Positions 32,133 to 40,031 of a stretch of DNA of 47,085 nucleotides are shown here, piece after piece. Position numbers and translations under genes: made by a program. The notes under the pieces were generated by a model. That model was not told the origin of the DNA. It worked only from the letters and a program-made list of their open reading frames with translations, and searched no databases. Source of the stretch: an uncultured Collinsella sp. (GTDB lineage Bacteria > Actinomycetota > Coriobacteriia > Coriobacteriales > Coriobacteriaceae); the NCBI GenBank assembly GCA_900544755.1, contig UQWQ01000005.1, positions 1 through 47,085 of the forward strand, given 5' to 3'. Every line of letters starts with the position of its first letter. The first letter of the stretch is position 1.

Positions 32133-33650
32133 ATGGCGCTCTATCTGGGTATTGATATTGGGACAAGCGCCTCTAAAGGCGTTTTAATCGATGATCGATG
32201 CAACATCGTTTGCCAAGCCTCTTGTGGACATGAGACGGACAACCCGTGTGATGGATGGTACCAGCATGATGCTGAGGCAGTTTGGTGGGGCGATTTTTGC
32301 CGCTTGTCGCGCGAGCTGGTGATGCTATCGGGGGTTAACGCGGCGCAGATCGGATGCGTGGGCCTTTCCGCATTGGGTTGCGACTGTGTGCCGGTCGATA
32401 CCGAGTGCAACGCGCTGGCGCCCGCGATTTTGTATGGAGTCGATGCACGTTCGAAGCCGCAGATTGACGAGCTCCTTTCCGAACATGGGTCAGGTCGCGC
32501 ACGCGAACTTTTCGGGCACGATCCCTGCTCATCAGATATTGCTCCTAAGATCTTATGGTTTAAGGAGAATATGCCCGAGGTGCACGAACGTGCCGCGAAG
32601 TTCCTGACGGCATCATCGTTTCTATGCGCAAAGTTGACGGGGCGTTTTACGGTGGACCGTTACTTGGCGGAGGATTTTCTTCCCCTATACGACCGCTACA
32701 CTTGGAGGGCTGATGCTCGGGAATGTGCTCGTTTCTGCCGGCCTGACCAGATGGCGGAGGTAATGTCGGCTACCGATATTGCCGGGGCGATTACGCAGCG
32801 CGCGGCTGAGGCGACAGGGCTCGCGGCAGGGACACCTGTCTTAGTGGGAACGGGCGACTCTGGTGCCGAGGCCATTTCGACGGGTGTATTTCGTCCCGGC
32901 GATATGATGGTTCAGTTGGGGAGCACGGCGTATTTCATCTACCTAGCTGATCATATGGTCGATGATGCCCTCCTGTGGCCAGGGACGTTTATCATTCCCG
33001 GAACTTACGGGATCTGCGCGGGGACCAATACGGCGGGTGCACTCACATCGTGGCTGCGCCAAGAGCTGTATCGCGACGCCGTGGAGGCCGAGGGCCACGG
33101 TGGCCCCGATGCATATTCGGTCATGGCGCATGATGCCGCCGATGTGGCGCCGGGTGCCGATGGGCTCCTGTGCCTGCCGTACTTTGCGGGGGAGCGTACT
33201 CCGCTCAACGATCCCGAGGCACGTGGCGTCTTCTTTGGCCTGACCGGAAGGCATACGCGAGCCCATATGGTTCGCGCCGCCTTGGAAGGCGTCGCGTATA
33301 CCGTTGCATCCCATGTCGACATTATCGAGCGAGAGCATGGACTGCCAATTGGGCGCATTATGCTTGTCGGAGGTGGAACCAAGAATCCAGTTTGGATGCA
33401 GGCTATCGCCGACGTATGCGGGCGCGAGGTCTCGGTTGCCAAGGTTACGGTGGGCGCATGCTTCGGTGATGCCATCATGGCAGCTCTCGCAGGTGGCGCC
33501 TATGCATCATGGGATGAACTCGCCCAAGTCCTTGGCGTTGCACAAACAATCGTGCCCGATATGGCTGCCCACGAGCTATATGCGTCGCGTCGTCATATCT
33601 TTGACGAATTGTATGCACGCAACCGTGATCTCATGCACGAATTGGTGTAA
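32133..33650 (+). CDS. FGGY-family carbohydrate kinase (xylulokinase-like)
   Basis: A 505-residue sugar kinase of the ASKHA fold. The N-terminal phosphate-1 motif is YLGIDIGTSASKGVLID, the substrate region is GWYQHDAEAVWW, VLVGTGDSGAEAISTGV opens the second domain, PYFAGERTPLNDPEARG is the FGGY signature region, and IMLVGGGTKNPVWMQAIAD binds adenosine. The length and GERTP motif fit the xylulokinase group. The sugar is unknown. It is the last gene of the cluster, 6 bp after the BtpA gene, and a terminator follows at 33671. Confidence 0.9.
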   Translation: MALYLGIDIGTSASKGVLIDDRCNIVCQASCGHETDNPCDGWYQHDAEAVWWGDFCRLSRELVMLSGVNAAQIGCVGLSALGCDCVPVDTECNALAPAILYGVDARSKPQIDELLSEHGSGRARELFGHDPCSSDIAPKILWFKENMPEVHERAAKFLTASSFLCAKLTGRFTVDRYLAEDFLPLYDRYTWRADARECARFCRPDQMAEVMSATDIAGAITQRAAEATGLAAGTPVLVGTGDSGAEAISTGVFRPGDMMVQLGSTAYFIYLADHMVDDALLWPGTFIIPGTYGICAGTNTAGALTSWLRQELYRDAVEAEGHGGPDAYSVMAHDAADVAPGADGLLCLPYFAGERTPLNDPEARGVFFGLTGRHTRAHMVRAALEGVAYTVASHVDIIEREHGLPIGRIMLVGGGTKNPVWMQAIADVCGREVSVAKVTVGACFGDAIMAALAGGAYASWDELAQVLGVAQTIVPDMAAHELYASRRHIFDELYARNRDLMHELV

Positions 33651-33670
33651 TGCTGCCGAATTGTACTGCC

Positions 33671-33717
33671 TGCCAATAGGGACTGCGTTGTGCGATTCGC
33701 ATGTCCCTTGGCATTTT
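33671..33717 (+). terminator. Terminator of the catabolic cluster
   Basis: TGCCAA and GGGAC pair with GTCCC and TTGGCA (a two-base bulge between the arms), followed by TTTTT. Confidence 0.8.
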
Positions 33718-33729
33718 TGCCCACAGGGG

Positions 33730-34512
33730 TTAGCGAAGGTCAAAAACAGAGTGCGCATTTGCTAAAACTACCGACTCGATGCGCTTTGCGTCACAGTTTT
33801 TGAGTGAGGCAATGTGCATCGAGGTCCTTGCGAGCGATCTGATGAGCGATTGTACACTTGTTTCTGTGTTTGGCTCGGCCGGCGCATCGGTCTCGAGCAG
33901 TAGACGGTCGAGTGGAATCTGTCGGGCATATTCGCGACCGCGCTTGGTGGCGAGCATACGCTCGTTCACGGAAAAATAGCAGCCTGCGTTTCGCGCACGG
34001 ACGAGTTCGTCCGAAGTGCCGCTAAACCAGTGGAAGATGATAACGGGGGAGTCGGAGTTTGGGATGAGTAGTCCATGCGATTCGAGGACGTTCAGTACGG
34101 TTCCCGCCGAACGAACGGCGTGAATTGATATCACGCGCCCGGTAAGAGGATGCTGCACGAGCGCATCGCAGAGCTGTTCAAGTGCCTGTATTTGTAGCAG
34201 CTTACTTCCAGTAAAGCGCGCTGAAAAGTCGAGCCCGATCTCGCCGATAAAACGCTCTTGTGCGGCGACTTCGCCAAGCAGGTCGATTTCGGTAGCGCCG
34301 CATCGACCGTCGGCGAGCCACCAGGGATGGACACCTACACCCACGATGATGTTCGGGTGGTGACTGCCACGCGTTTTTGCTGCCGCGAAGTCGCGTGGGT
34401 CGACGCCGCAGTCAAATAGAACCAGGCCCAGTTCCGCCGACTCATCGGCAACGGTATCCGGGCAGGCCATCAAATCAAGATGACAGTGTGCATCAAACAA
34501 CTGCGGCTCCAT
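33730..34512 (-). CDS. TatD-family metal-dependent hydrolase
   Basis: A 260-residue TIM-barrel nuclease-type hydrolase. The metal motif DAHCHLDL is at residues 7-14, VGVHPWW follows at about 63-69, FIGEIGLDFSARF carries the conserved Glu at about 90, and a C-terminal LLLETDAPAEPNT holds the catalytic Asp. TatD proteins have DNase activity and roles in DNA quality control; exact substrates are not fixed. The ATG at 34512 was chosen over longer frames because the family begins here. It follows the TcdA gene by 13 bp and is likely co-transcribed with it. Confidence 0.88.
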   Translation of the reverse strand: MEPQLFDAHCHLDLMACPDTVADESAELGLVLFDCGVDPRDFAAAKTRGSHHPNIIVGVGVHPWWLADGRCGATEIDLLGEVAAQERFIGEIGLDFSARFTGSKLLQIQALEQLCDALVQHPLTGRVISIHAVRSAGTVLNVLESHGLLIPNSDSPVIIFHWFSGTSDELVRARNAGCYFSVNERMLATKRGREYARQIPLDRLLLETDAPAEPNTETSVQSLIRSLARTSMHIASLKNCDAKRIESVVLANAHSVFDLR

Positions 34513-34525
34513 CGCGGCATCCCTG

Positions 34526-35323
34526 CTAGTCCAAGCGCTGGCCGTCGGAGCGCACGCGCTCGGTACCGCGCCCGCTGATCTGTCGGATAACCTCGCCGGC
34601 AATCATCTGGCCCATGATGGGCGGCATAAAGCTCGCGGTTCCCAGCTCGGTGCGCTCATGGATGTTGGAAGGGTCGCGAGGCTGGGTCTTTACCGACTCC
34701 TCGCAGCTAAACAGCACGTGCAGGCTCTTGATGCCGCGTTTTTTGCACTCTTTGCGCATGATGCGGCTCATAGGGTCGCGCACGGTGTCAAAAATGTCGG
34801 CAAAATGCAGGCATTCGGGATGGAGCTTGTTGGCCCCGCCCATGGAGCTAACCAAACGGATGTCGTGGTCCTGAGCATATTTGGCAATGGCGAGCTTGGC
34901 CGAAATGGTGTCGATGGCGTCGATGACGTAGTCGAGTTTACCGTTCGTTTGCTCCAAAACGCGTGCGAAAAATTCGTCGATATTGTCGCTCAACAGGTAT
35001 TCGGTGCGCTTGATGACGGTGGCGGCAGGGTTGATATCGTTGATCATGGCTTCCATTACGTCCACCTTGCGCTTGCCGATGGTGCTATGAAAGGCGATGG
35101 CCTGGCGGTTGATGTTGCTGGGCGCGATGATGTCCTTGTCCAGGATCATAAAATGACCGATGCCGCCGCGGGCGAGCGCTTCGCAGCAGTTGGATCCCAC
35201 GCCGCCACAGCCCAGCACCAGCACCGTGGCGTTGGCAAGTTTGTCGAGCGCCTCACGGCCCATGATGATCTCGAGCTTGGTGTCGCGTGTCTCGACGGGA
35301 GCTGCGGCTGCGGTTTCGGTCAT
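34526..35323 (-). CDS. tcdA: tRNA threonylcarbamoyladenosine dehydratase
   Basis: E1-like enzyme of 265 residues that uses ATP to cyclise t6A at position 37 of tRNA to the hydantoin form ct6A. The ThiF/MoeB-type fold shows VLVLGCGGVGSNCCEALAR as nucleotide loop, LDKDIIAPSNINRQ for ATP binding, VIDAIDTISAKLAIA, and a Cys in LFSCEESV. The sequence ends in MPPIMGQMIAGEVIRQISG, typical of TcdA/YgdL. The start has GGAGGAC. It is followed by the TatD gene on the same strand. Confidence 0.93.
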   Translation of the reverse strand: MTETAAAAPVETRDTKLEIIMGREALDKLANATVLVLGCGGVGSNCCEALARGGIGHFMILDKDIIAPSNINRQAIAFHSTIGKRKVDVMEAMINDINPAATVIKRTEYLLSDNIDEFFARVLEQTNGKLDYVIDAIDTISAKLAIAKYAQDHDIRLVSSMGGANKLHPECLHFADIFDTVRDPMSRIMRKECKKRGIKSLHVLFSCEESVKTQPRDPSNIHERTELGTASFMPPIMGQMIAGEVIRQISGRGTERVRSDGQRLD

Positions 35324-35530
35324 AGATGTCCTCCGATGGGGAAGCGGATCGTGTTTGGGCTATCGCCATTATAGGGATTATCACGATTCCATTTGAGCCC
35401 TAGGGGCTTGTTGAAATGAGATCGGGATTCGCATAAGATGAAGCAGATGGCACCCGTTGCAGCGGGTTGGCCAACTCCAAAACACGTTTGTAGCGTGAGA
35501 AGTGGCCGTCTTCGCATTACGCGGGGGCGG
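35324..35530. other. Spacer downstream of the small peptide gene
   Basis: No gene is supported. On + there is a weak promoter-like pair, TTGTTG near 35410 and CATAAG about 18 bp later, pointing towards the 3' end of the small membrane peptide gene, then a stem TGGCACCCG (35448-35456) with CGGGT and GCCA (35463-35473). This is where an antisense antitoxin RNA could start, but the evidence is weak. Confidence 0.25.
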
Positions 35531-35617
35531 CTATTTCATTCGACCTCCAATGTGGATGCCGAGTTCCACAGCCGCGATTACAAGCAATAACAACGTCAGG
35601 ACATCGTCAATACTCAT
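35531..35617 (-). CDS. 28-residue hydrophobic membrane peptide, SOS-linked (TisB-like candidate)
   Basis: A very small ORF with strong translation signals. It starts with ATG seven bases after AAGGAG and encodes a peptide beginning MSIDDVLTLLLLVIAAVELG and ending in a basic HIGGRMK tail: one membrane helix with an acidic start and positive end. Size and shape resemble small type I toxins such as TisB (29 residues), though no sequence homology is claimed. A LexA-like box lies 66-79 bp upstream next to a TACAAT -10 element. The ribosome site is paired in a leader hairpin (35625-35645), as in structured toxin mRNAs. It diverges from sdpR-sdpI-like genes. A longer frame starting at 35731 has no ribosome site. 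Confidence 0.6.
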   Translation of the reverse strand: MSIDDVLTLLLLVIAAVELGIHIGGRMK

Positions 35618-35624
35618 AGTCCAT

Positions 35625-35645
35625 CTCCTTCTTGGTAAGAGGGAG
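35625..35645 (-). promoter_or_regulatory. Leader hairpin hiding the peptide's ribosome site
   Basis: On the minus-strand RNA, CTCCCTCTT pairs with AAGAAGGAG in 8 of 9 positions around an ACC loop. The whole AAGGAG ribosome site is in the stem, so translation should need unfolding, processing or an upstream standby site. Confidence 0.55.
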
Positions 35646-35668
35646 CTGACCCATCTGCTTCTGGGCTC

Positions 35669-35674
35669 ATTGTA
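35669..35674 (-). promoter_or_regulatory. -10 element of the small peptide gene
   Basis: TACAAT on the minus strand, matching 5 of 6 consensus bases. The -35 position falls inside the LexA box (weak TAGAAC). The transcript would start near 35662, giving a leader of about 45 nt. Confidence 0.45.
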
Positions 35675-35682
35675 TCTAAAAA

Positions 35683-35696
35683 CGAACGCATGTTCT
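35683..35696 (-). promoter_or_regulatory. LexA box in the small peptide promoter
   Basis: AGAACATGCGTTCG on the minus strand matches 13 of 14 positions of CGAACRNRYGTTYG, the same score as the boxes at the Y-family polymerase operon in this window. It covers the -35 region of the TACAAT promoter, the classic place for SOS repression. Confidence 0.65.
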
Positions 35697-35711
35697 ATAC
35701 TTAGTATCAAA

Positions 35712-35749
35712 TTAGATAATTTGACAAACATCTAAATAACGAGTATAGT
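35712..35749 (+). promoter_or_regulatory. sdpR promoter with overlapping operator dyad
   Basis: TTGACA (35721-35726) and TATAGT (35744-35749) with a 17-bp spacer form a near-consensus promoter. TTAGAT (35712-35717) and ATCTAA (35730-35735) form an inverted repeat centred on the -35 element, as expected for autorepression by an ArsR-type protein. Confidence 0.75.
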
Positions 35750-35783
35750 GTGCGCGTCGTGAGAGATAGTGAGAGGAGGTCCT

Positions 35784-36062
35784 ATGCCGGGAGAGGGTTT
35801 TAAAGCGCTGGCCGATCCTACACGACGTCACATTTTGGAACTGCTGCGCGAGGGCAATTGTACGGCCGGGGAGCTTGCCGAGCATTTTGACATCAGCAAG
35901 CCGTCATTGAGCCATCATTTGGCGACGCTCAAAAACGCCGGGCTGGTGACCGACGAGCGCCATGGCCAAAACATCGTTTACAGCTTAAACACCACCGTCA
36001 TGCAGGACTTGATTGGCTGGTTTATGGGCTTTACAAACACGGAAGGTGATAAGGATGAATAA
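35784..36062 (+). CDS. ArsR-family repressor, SdpR-like
   Basis: A 92-residue winged-helix repressor. FKALADPTRRHILELLREG is the ArsR/SmtB start, SKPSLSHHLATLKNAGLV is the recognition helix, and RHGQNIVYSLNTTVMQDL is the wing and dimer helix. There are no metal-binding Cys motifs, so it is of the SdpR type rather than a metal sensor. In Bacillus subtilis, SdpR represses sdpRI until SdpI sequesters it at the membrane. Here the gene overlaps the sdpI-like gene by 8 bp, and an inverted repeat overlaps its promoter. The start follows AGAGGAGG. Confidence 0.88.
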   Translation: MPGEGFKALADPTRRHILELLREGNCTAGELAEHFDISKPSLSHHLATLKNAGLVTDERHGQNIVYSLNTTVMQDLIGWFMGFTNTEGDKDE

Positions 36063-36759
36063 CGAAAACAAGGGCATTCACCCCACGGGGGTATCGTCGC
36101 GCGTGTGGATTGCGCTGGTCGTTCTGTGCGTCGCCAATGTCGTAGCGCACCTCATGGTGATGCCGAGCTTGCCTGCACAGATTCCCACGCACTGGGGCGC
36201 GAACGGCGCCGTCGATGGTTGGGGTCCTAGCTGGATGGCCTCCGCGCTCGGCGTGCTGCCTCTGGCGCTTCTCGCAATGTTCTGCGTGGTGCCGCGCATC
36301 GATCCCAAAGGTGAGGCATATCGAACCTCGGGCAAGTTCTATCAGGGCTTCGTAATCGCCTTCACCTTGTTCATGTGCGCCATAAGCTGGCTGGGAGAGC
36401 TTACGGTCTGGGGCGTGGTGCCGGCGGTCGGTTCGGTCAACGTGCTGATTTCCGGTGCTATCGGTTTGCTGTTCATCGGCGCAGGCAACTACTTGCCGCG
36501 TGTGAAGCAGAACTATACGCTCGGTATCAAGACGCCTTGGGCGCTTGCCGATCCCGAGAACTGGCGCCGTACGCAGCGTTTTGGTGGCGCCTGCTTTATG
36601 GTGCTGGGTATTGGCCTGATTGTGATGGGCGTGGCAGGTGCGGTGCTTTCGAGTGAAGTCGTTGCCGCGGTGATTGCGGTTCTGGCGTTTGGTTCAGCCG
36701 GAGCTGCCTACGTCTATTCGTATCTGCTGTGGCGTAAATCGCAGCGAGCCGTTCGCTAA
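36055..36759 (+). CDS. SdpI-family immunity/receptor-like membrane protein
   Basis: A 234-residue polytopic membrane protein with about six hydrophobic segments. It begins with a DUF1648-type region (LPAQIPTHWGANGAVDGWG at about 41-59) and has the SdpI hallmark TLGIKTPWALADPENWRRTQ at about 162-181. In Bacillus, SdpI protects cells from the SdpC toxin and also senses it by binding SdpR. No sdpABC toxin operon is present here. The gene is translationally coupled to the SdpR-like gene (ATG within the end of sdpR). A terminator follows at 36826. Confidence 0.88.
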   Translation: MNNENKGIHPTGVSSRVWIALVVLCVANVVAHLMVMPSLPAQIPTHWGANGAVDGWGPSWMASALGVLPLALLAMFCVVPRIDPKGEAYRTSGKFYQGFVIAFTLFMCAISWLGELTVWGVVPAVGSVNVLISGAIGLLFIGAGNYLPRVKQNYTLGIKTPWALADPENWRRTQRFGGACFMVLGIGLIVMGVAGAVLSSEVVAAVIAVLAFGSAGAAYVYSYLLWRKSQRAVR

Positions 36760-36825
36760 GGTTGCGGAAAACTAGCGTACGCAGTTCATAGTATGTTCTG
36801 GGGGACTTTTCCCAGGTAGTATTAG

Positions 36826-36852
36826 GGGGTGTGGGCAACCATGCCCCTTTTT
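36826..36852 (+). terminator. Terminator of the sdpR-sdpI-like operon
   Basis: GGGGTGTGG (36826-36834) pairs with CCATGCCCC (36839-36847), with two G-U pairs, around GCAA, followed by five T. Confidence 0.8.
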
Positions 36853-36943
36853 CGTTAAGTTTCAGAGCTGGTTTCCTCATTTCGTTTCCACTAAAGCGAA
36901 TCAAGAATAGGGAAACAGCAGGTAGAAAGGATAAAACAGGCAT

Positions 36944-38623
36944 ATGGCGGAGTTTATCTACCAAATGTATCAGGCTCGCAAGGCCCATGGCGACAAGGTG
37001 ATTCTTGACGACGTGACTCTGAGCTTCTATCCCGGTGCCAAGATCGGCGTCGTGGGCCCCAACGGCATGGGCAAGTCGACCCTGCTCAAGATTATGGCCG
37101 GCATCGAGGAAGTTTCCAACGGCGATGCCAGGCTCACCCCCGGCTACACCGTAGGAATCCTGCAGCAGGAGCCGCCGCTCGATGACGACAAGACCGTCAT
37201 CGAGAACGTGCGCATGGCATTTGGCGATATGATCGCCAAGGTCGATCGCTTCAATAAGATCGGCGAGGAGATGTGCGACCCGGATTGCGACATGGACGCC
37301 CTCATGGCCGAGATGGGAAAGCTCCAGGACGAGATCGACGCCGCCGACGGCTGGGATATCGATTCCAAGCTCGGGCAGGCCATGGACGCCCTGCAGCTGC
37401 CCGATTCCGACATGCCGGTCAACGTGCTCTCCGGCGGCGAGCGTCGTCGTGTGGCGCTGTGCAAGCTGCTGCTCGAGGCTCCCGACCTGCTGCTGCTTGA
37501 CGAGCCCACGAACCACCTGGACGCCGAGTCTATCCTGTGGCTCGAGCACTTCCTGCACAACTACCAGGGCGCGGTGCTTGCCGTCACGCACGATCGCTAC
37601 TTCCTGGATAACGTTGCCGAGTGGATCTGCGAGGTCGACCGCGGTCACCTTTATCCCTACAAGGGCAACTACTCCACGTATCTGGAGACCAAAGCCGCCC
37701 GTATCGAGGCGCAGGGCAACCGCGACGCCAAGCTCGCCAAGCGCATGGAGGCTGAGCTCGAGTGGGTACGCAGCTCGCCCAAGGCCCGCCAGGCCAAGAA
37801 CAAGGCCCGTCTGGCTCGCTACGAGGAGATGGAGGCCGAGGCCCGCGCAAGCCAGAAGCTCGACTGGACCGACATCCGCATCCCTGTGGGTCCGCGTCTG
37901 GGCAACAAGGTGCTCGAGGCCCATCACCTGCACAAGGAGTTCGATGGCCGTGTGCTCATCGACGACCTTTCATTCACCCTGCCGCGTAACGGCATCGTGG
38001 GCGTCATCGGCCCCAACGGTGTCGGCAAGACCACGCTCTTCAAGACCATCGTGGGTTTGGAGCCGCTGACTTCGGGCGAGCTCGAGGTGGGCGAGACCGT
38101 CAAGATTTCTTACGTCGACCAGAACCGTTCCGGCATCGACCCCGATAAGAACCTATGGGAGGTCGTCTCGGACGGCCTGGACCACATGATGGTCGGCGAG
38201 ACCGAGGTTCTGAGCCGCGCGTACGTGGCGAGCTTTGGCTTTAAGGGCCAGGACCAGCAGAAGCGCGCCGGCGTACTCTCCGGTGGCGAGCGCAACCGTC
38301 TGAACTTGGCGCTCACGCTCAAGCAGGGCGGCAACCTGTTGCTCCTCGACGAGCCCACGAACGACCTCGACGTCGAGACGCTGTCCTCGCTCGAAGCGGC
38401 GCTGCTCGAGTTCCCGGGCTGCTCGGTGGTCATTAGCCACGACCGTATGTTCCTAGACCGCGTTGCCACGCACATCCTGGCGTGGGAGGGCACCGACGAG
38501 AACCCCGGCAACTGGACGTGGTTCGAGGGCAACTTCGAGGCCTATCAGGCCAACCGCATCGAGCGCCTGGGCGAGGACGCAGCCCAGCCGCATCGTATTC
38601 ACCGCAAGCTGACGCGCGACTAG
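36944..38623 (+). CDS. ettA: Energy-dependent translational throttle protein (ABC-F ATPase)
   Basis: A soluble ribosome-associated ABC-F protein of 559 residues with two ATPase domains and no membrane part. In E. coli EttA gates the first elongation steps according to the ATP/ADP ratio. First domain: Walker A GPNGMGKST (38-46), signature LSGGERRRVALCKLLL, Walker B LLLLDEPTNHLD. Between the domains the P-site-tRNA-interaction motif lies in a basic helical linker (SSPKARQAKNKARLARYEEM). Second domain: GPNGVGKTT, LSGGERNRLNLAL, LLLLDEPTNDLD. The arm insertion in domain 1 is present. Codon use suggests high expression. Confidence 0.95.
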   Translation: MAEFIYQMYQARKAHGDKVILDDVTLSFYPGAKIGVVGPNGMGKSTLLKIMAGIEEVSNGDARLTPGYTVGILQQEPPLDDDKTVIENVRMAFGDMIAKVDRFNKIGEEMCDPDCDMDALMAEMGKLQDEIDAADGWDIDSKLGQAMDALQLPDSDMPVNVLSGGERRRVALCKLLLEAPDLLLLDEPTNHLDAESILWLEHFLHNYQGAVLAVTHDRYFLDNVAEWICEVDRGHLYPYKGNYSTYLETKAARIEAQGNRDAKLAKRMEAELEWVRSSPKARQAKNKARLARYEEMEAEARASQKLDWTDIRIPVGPRLGNKVLEAHHLHKEFDGRVLIDDLSFTLPRNGIVGVIGPNGVGKTTLFKTIVGLEPLTSGELEVGETVKISYVDQNRSGIDPDKNLWEVVSDGLDHMMVGETEVLSRAYVASFGFKGQDQQKRAGVLSGGERNRLNLALTLKQGGNLLLLDEPTNDLDVETLSSLEAALLEFPGCSVVISHDRMFLDRVATHILAWEGTDENPGNWTWFEGNFEAYQANRIERLGEDAAQPHRIHRKLTRD

Positions 38624-38631
38624 TAGCAAGT

Positions 38632-38661
38632 AGAAAGGCCGCCAGCAAGGGCGGCCTTTCT
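38632..38661 (+). terminator. Terminator of ettA
   Basis: AGAAAGGCCGCC (38632-38643) pairs with GGCGGCCTTTCT (38650-38661). Confidence 0.85.
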
Positions 38662-38823
38662 TGTAGCAATTGCACTGCAGCTATGCCCTGGCTGCTGGTT
38701 TGATTCATAATCAAAGTCATCTCTTTGGGATTAAAGCCCGTTTTTGCTATGAGTGATTTTCTAATTCCGTTTAAAACGTAAAGACGTATTGGGTTACAAG
38801 GACATAAGCAAATCGAATTGAAA

Positions 38824-38859
38824 TATAACCAGTGCTGTAACGTTACAAAAAAGGTTATA
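38824..38859. promoter_or_regulatory. 36-bp nested palindrome upstream of the exported peptidase
   Basis: TATAACC (38824-38830) and GGTTATA (38853-38859) flank, at exactly 5 bp on each side, the perfect core palindrome TGTAACGTTACA (38836-38847). All parts share one symmetry centre. TATAGA at 38856-38861 could be a -10 element, so the palindrome covers the core promoter. It looks like a binding site for a dimeric or tetrameric repressor. No regulator is encoded next to it. Confidence 0.6.
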
Positions 38860-38903
38860 GAATAGGAGTATCTTATAAGTCGCTCCTCTAGAAAGAAGAA
38901 CAT

Positions 38904-40031
38904 ATGCTTTCGCGTCGTCGTTTTCTGCAACTTGTCGCGTCTTCAATTGTCGCCTTAGCCGCACGTCCGAAAGAGGTTTTTGCTTCGACGGGCAATATTG
39001 ATGGTGAGCAGATACAATTTACTTCAGAAATTGCGCAAGAGCTTGCCGATAAATATATAAAGGGACTCCTCGGCTCTTCGTATACGCCTTCTGACCCTAT
39101 TCCTTTTGTAGACGTTGATGGGTCCCCGCTTGGCTACATTGTTCCGGTTGTGACATTCAATAGAGCCGCGGGCTATTTGGTTTTAGATGCTTCAGATGAT
39201 GAAATACTTACGGGATATCGTTTTGGAGACGGCTTAGTCAGCCCTATGGATCGGGGAGGAGATCTTGGTGTTGAGTCTTATTCTTTCAATAACCCAGTCG
39301 TAATGATCAATCCATTCGAATTCGGTGTGCAATCTTTGGACGGTTCAATAACAACAAATTGCGGAAGAACAATCCCGGCTGTTTCCATAGAAGGACGGCC
39401 TGTCGTTTTATCGAATAAACCTTCAAGCTGGAACGATGTCGTAATTTACGCAACTCAAATGCAGGATTACACAGTATCTGGATTTCGTTCCATTTCTCAG
39501 TTTATGTCATATGATGAAAGCGAGATTAAGAGGCTTACTGCCCACTATGCTTGTATGGTGACAGCTTTTTCGAACGTTGCGGAACTGTATGGCATTGCCA
39601 ATTTATATAACGACCCTTCGCAATATATGCAGATATGGAATTACACCAATACCCATGCTCTTTCCGATGAAGAACAGACTGTTCCCGGCGTTGTTTTGGG
39701 CGGAACGCCGATATCAACCTGTGCAACGGGGTTTACAAATTACTGCGCAAGCAGAGGAAGTACTCTTATCGCCCGCACTGTCTCCTCTCCGGCTATCGCG
39801 AGCATTCAAAATGAGATTAACTCTAATAGACCGAATGTTTTACATGCGAGTTTGTACAACGGATCAGCCCATTCTGTAACAGCGGAGGCTTACGCCACAC
39901 TTACTGGTAAGAAAACTGGAGAGACAAGGCAGATGATTGGCATAGCGGACGGCTGGAATTCATCTTTATCCTTCCTGAAGTATGATCAGAGCTATTATGC
40001 GTGGACTTATGGAACGACTTTTTCGAAGTAG
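38904..40031 (+). CDS. Tat-exported papain-fold (C39-like) cysteine peptidase candidate
   Basis: A 375-residue exported protein with a twin-arginine signal, SRRRFLQLVASSIVALAA at residues 3-20, suggesting export in folded form. Residues 210-352 look like a C39-like/papain fold: C217 in HYACMVTAFSNVAELYG, H323 in GSAHSVTAEAY, and D349/N352 in GIADGWNSS are probable catalytic residues. The segment before it (about 30-200) resembles a pro-domain or binding domain. Base composition is much more AT-rich than neighbours (Ile ATA and Leu TTA codons are frequent), which suggests transfer. A lipoprotein gene overlaps its end. A nested palindrome lies upstream. The substrate is unknown. Confidence 0.65.
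   Translation: MLSRRRFLQLVASSIVALAARPKEVFASTGNIDGEQIQFTSEIAQELADKYIKGLLGSSYTPSDPIPFVDVDGSPLGYIVPVVTFNRAAGYLVLDASDDEILTGYRFGDGLVSPMDRGGDLGVESYSFNNPVVMINPFEFGVQSLDGSITTNCGRTIPAVSIEGRPVVLSNKPSSWNDVVIYATQMQDYTVSGFRSISQFMSYDESEIKRLTAHYACMVTAFSNVAELYGIANLYNDPSQYMQIWNYTNTHALSDEEQTVPGVVLGGTPISTCATGFTNYCASRGSTLIARTVSSPAIASIQNEINSNRPNVLHASLYNGSAHSVTAEAYATLTGKKTGETRQMIGIADGWNSSLSFLKYDQSYYAWTYGTTFSK

Noticed and set aside
36596..37933. 445-codon minus-strand frame opposite ettA
   Set aside because: No ribosome site or domain; it crosses the sdpI end, the terminator and the ettA start.
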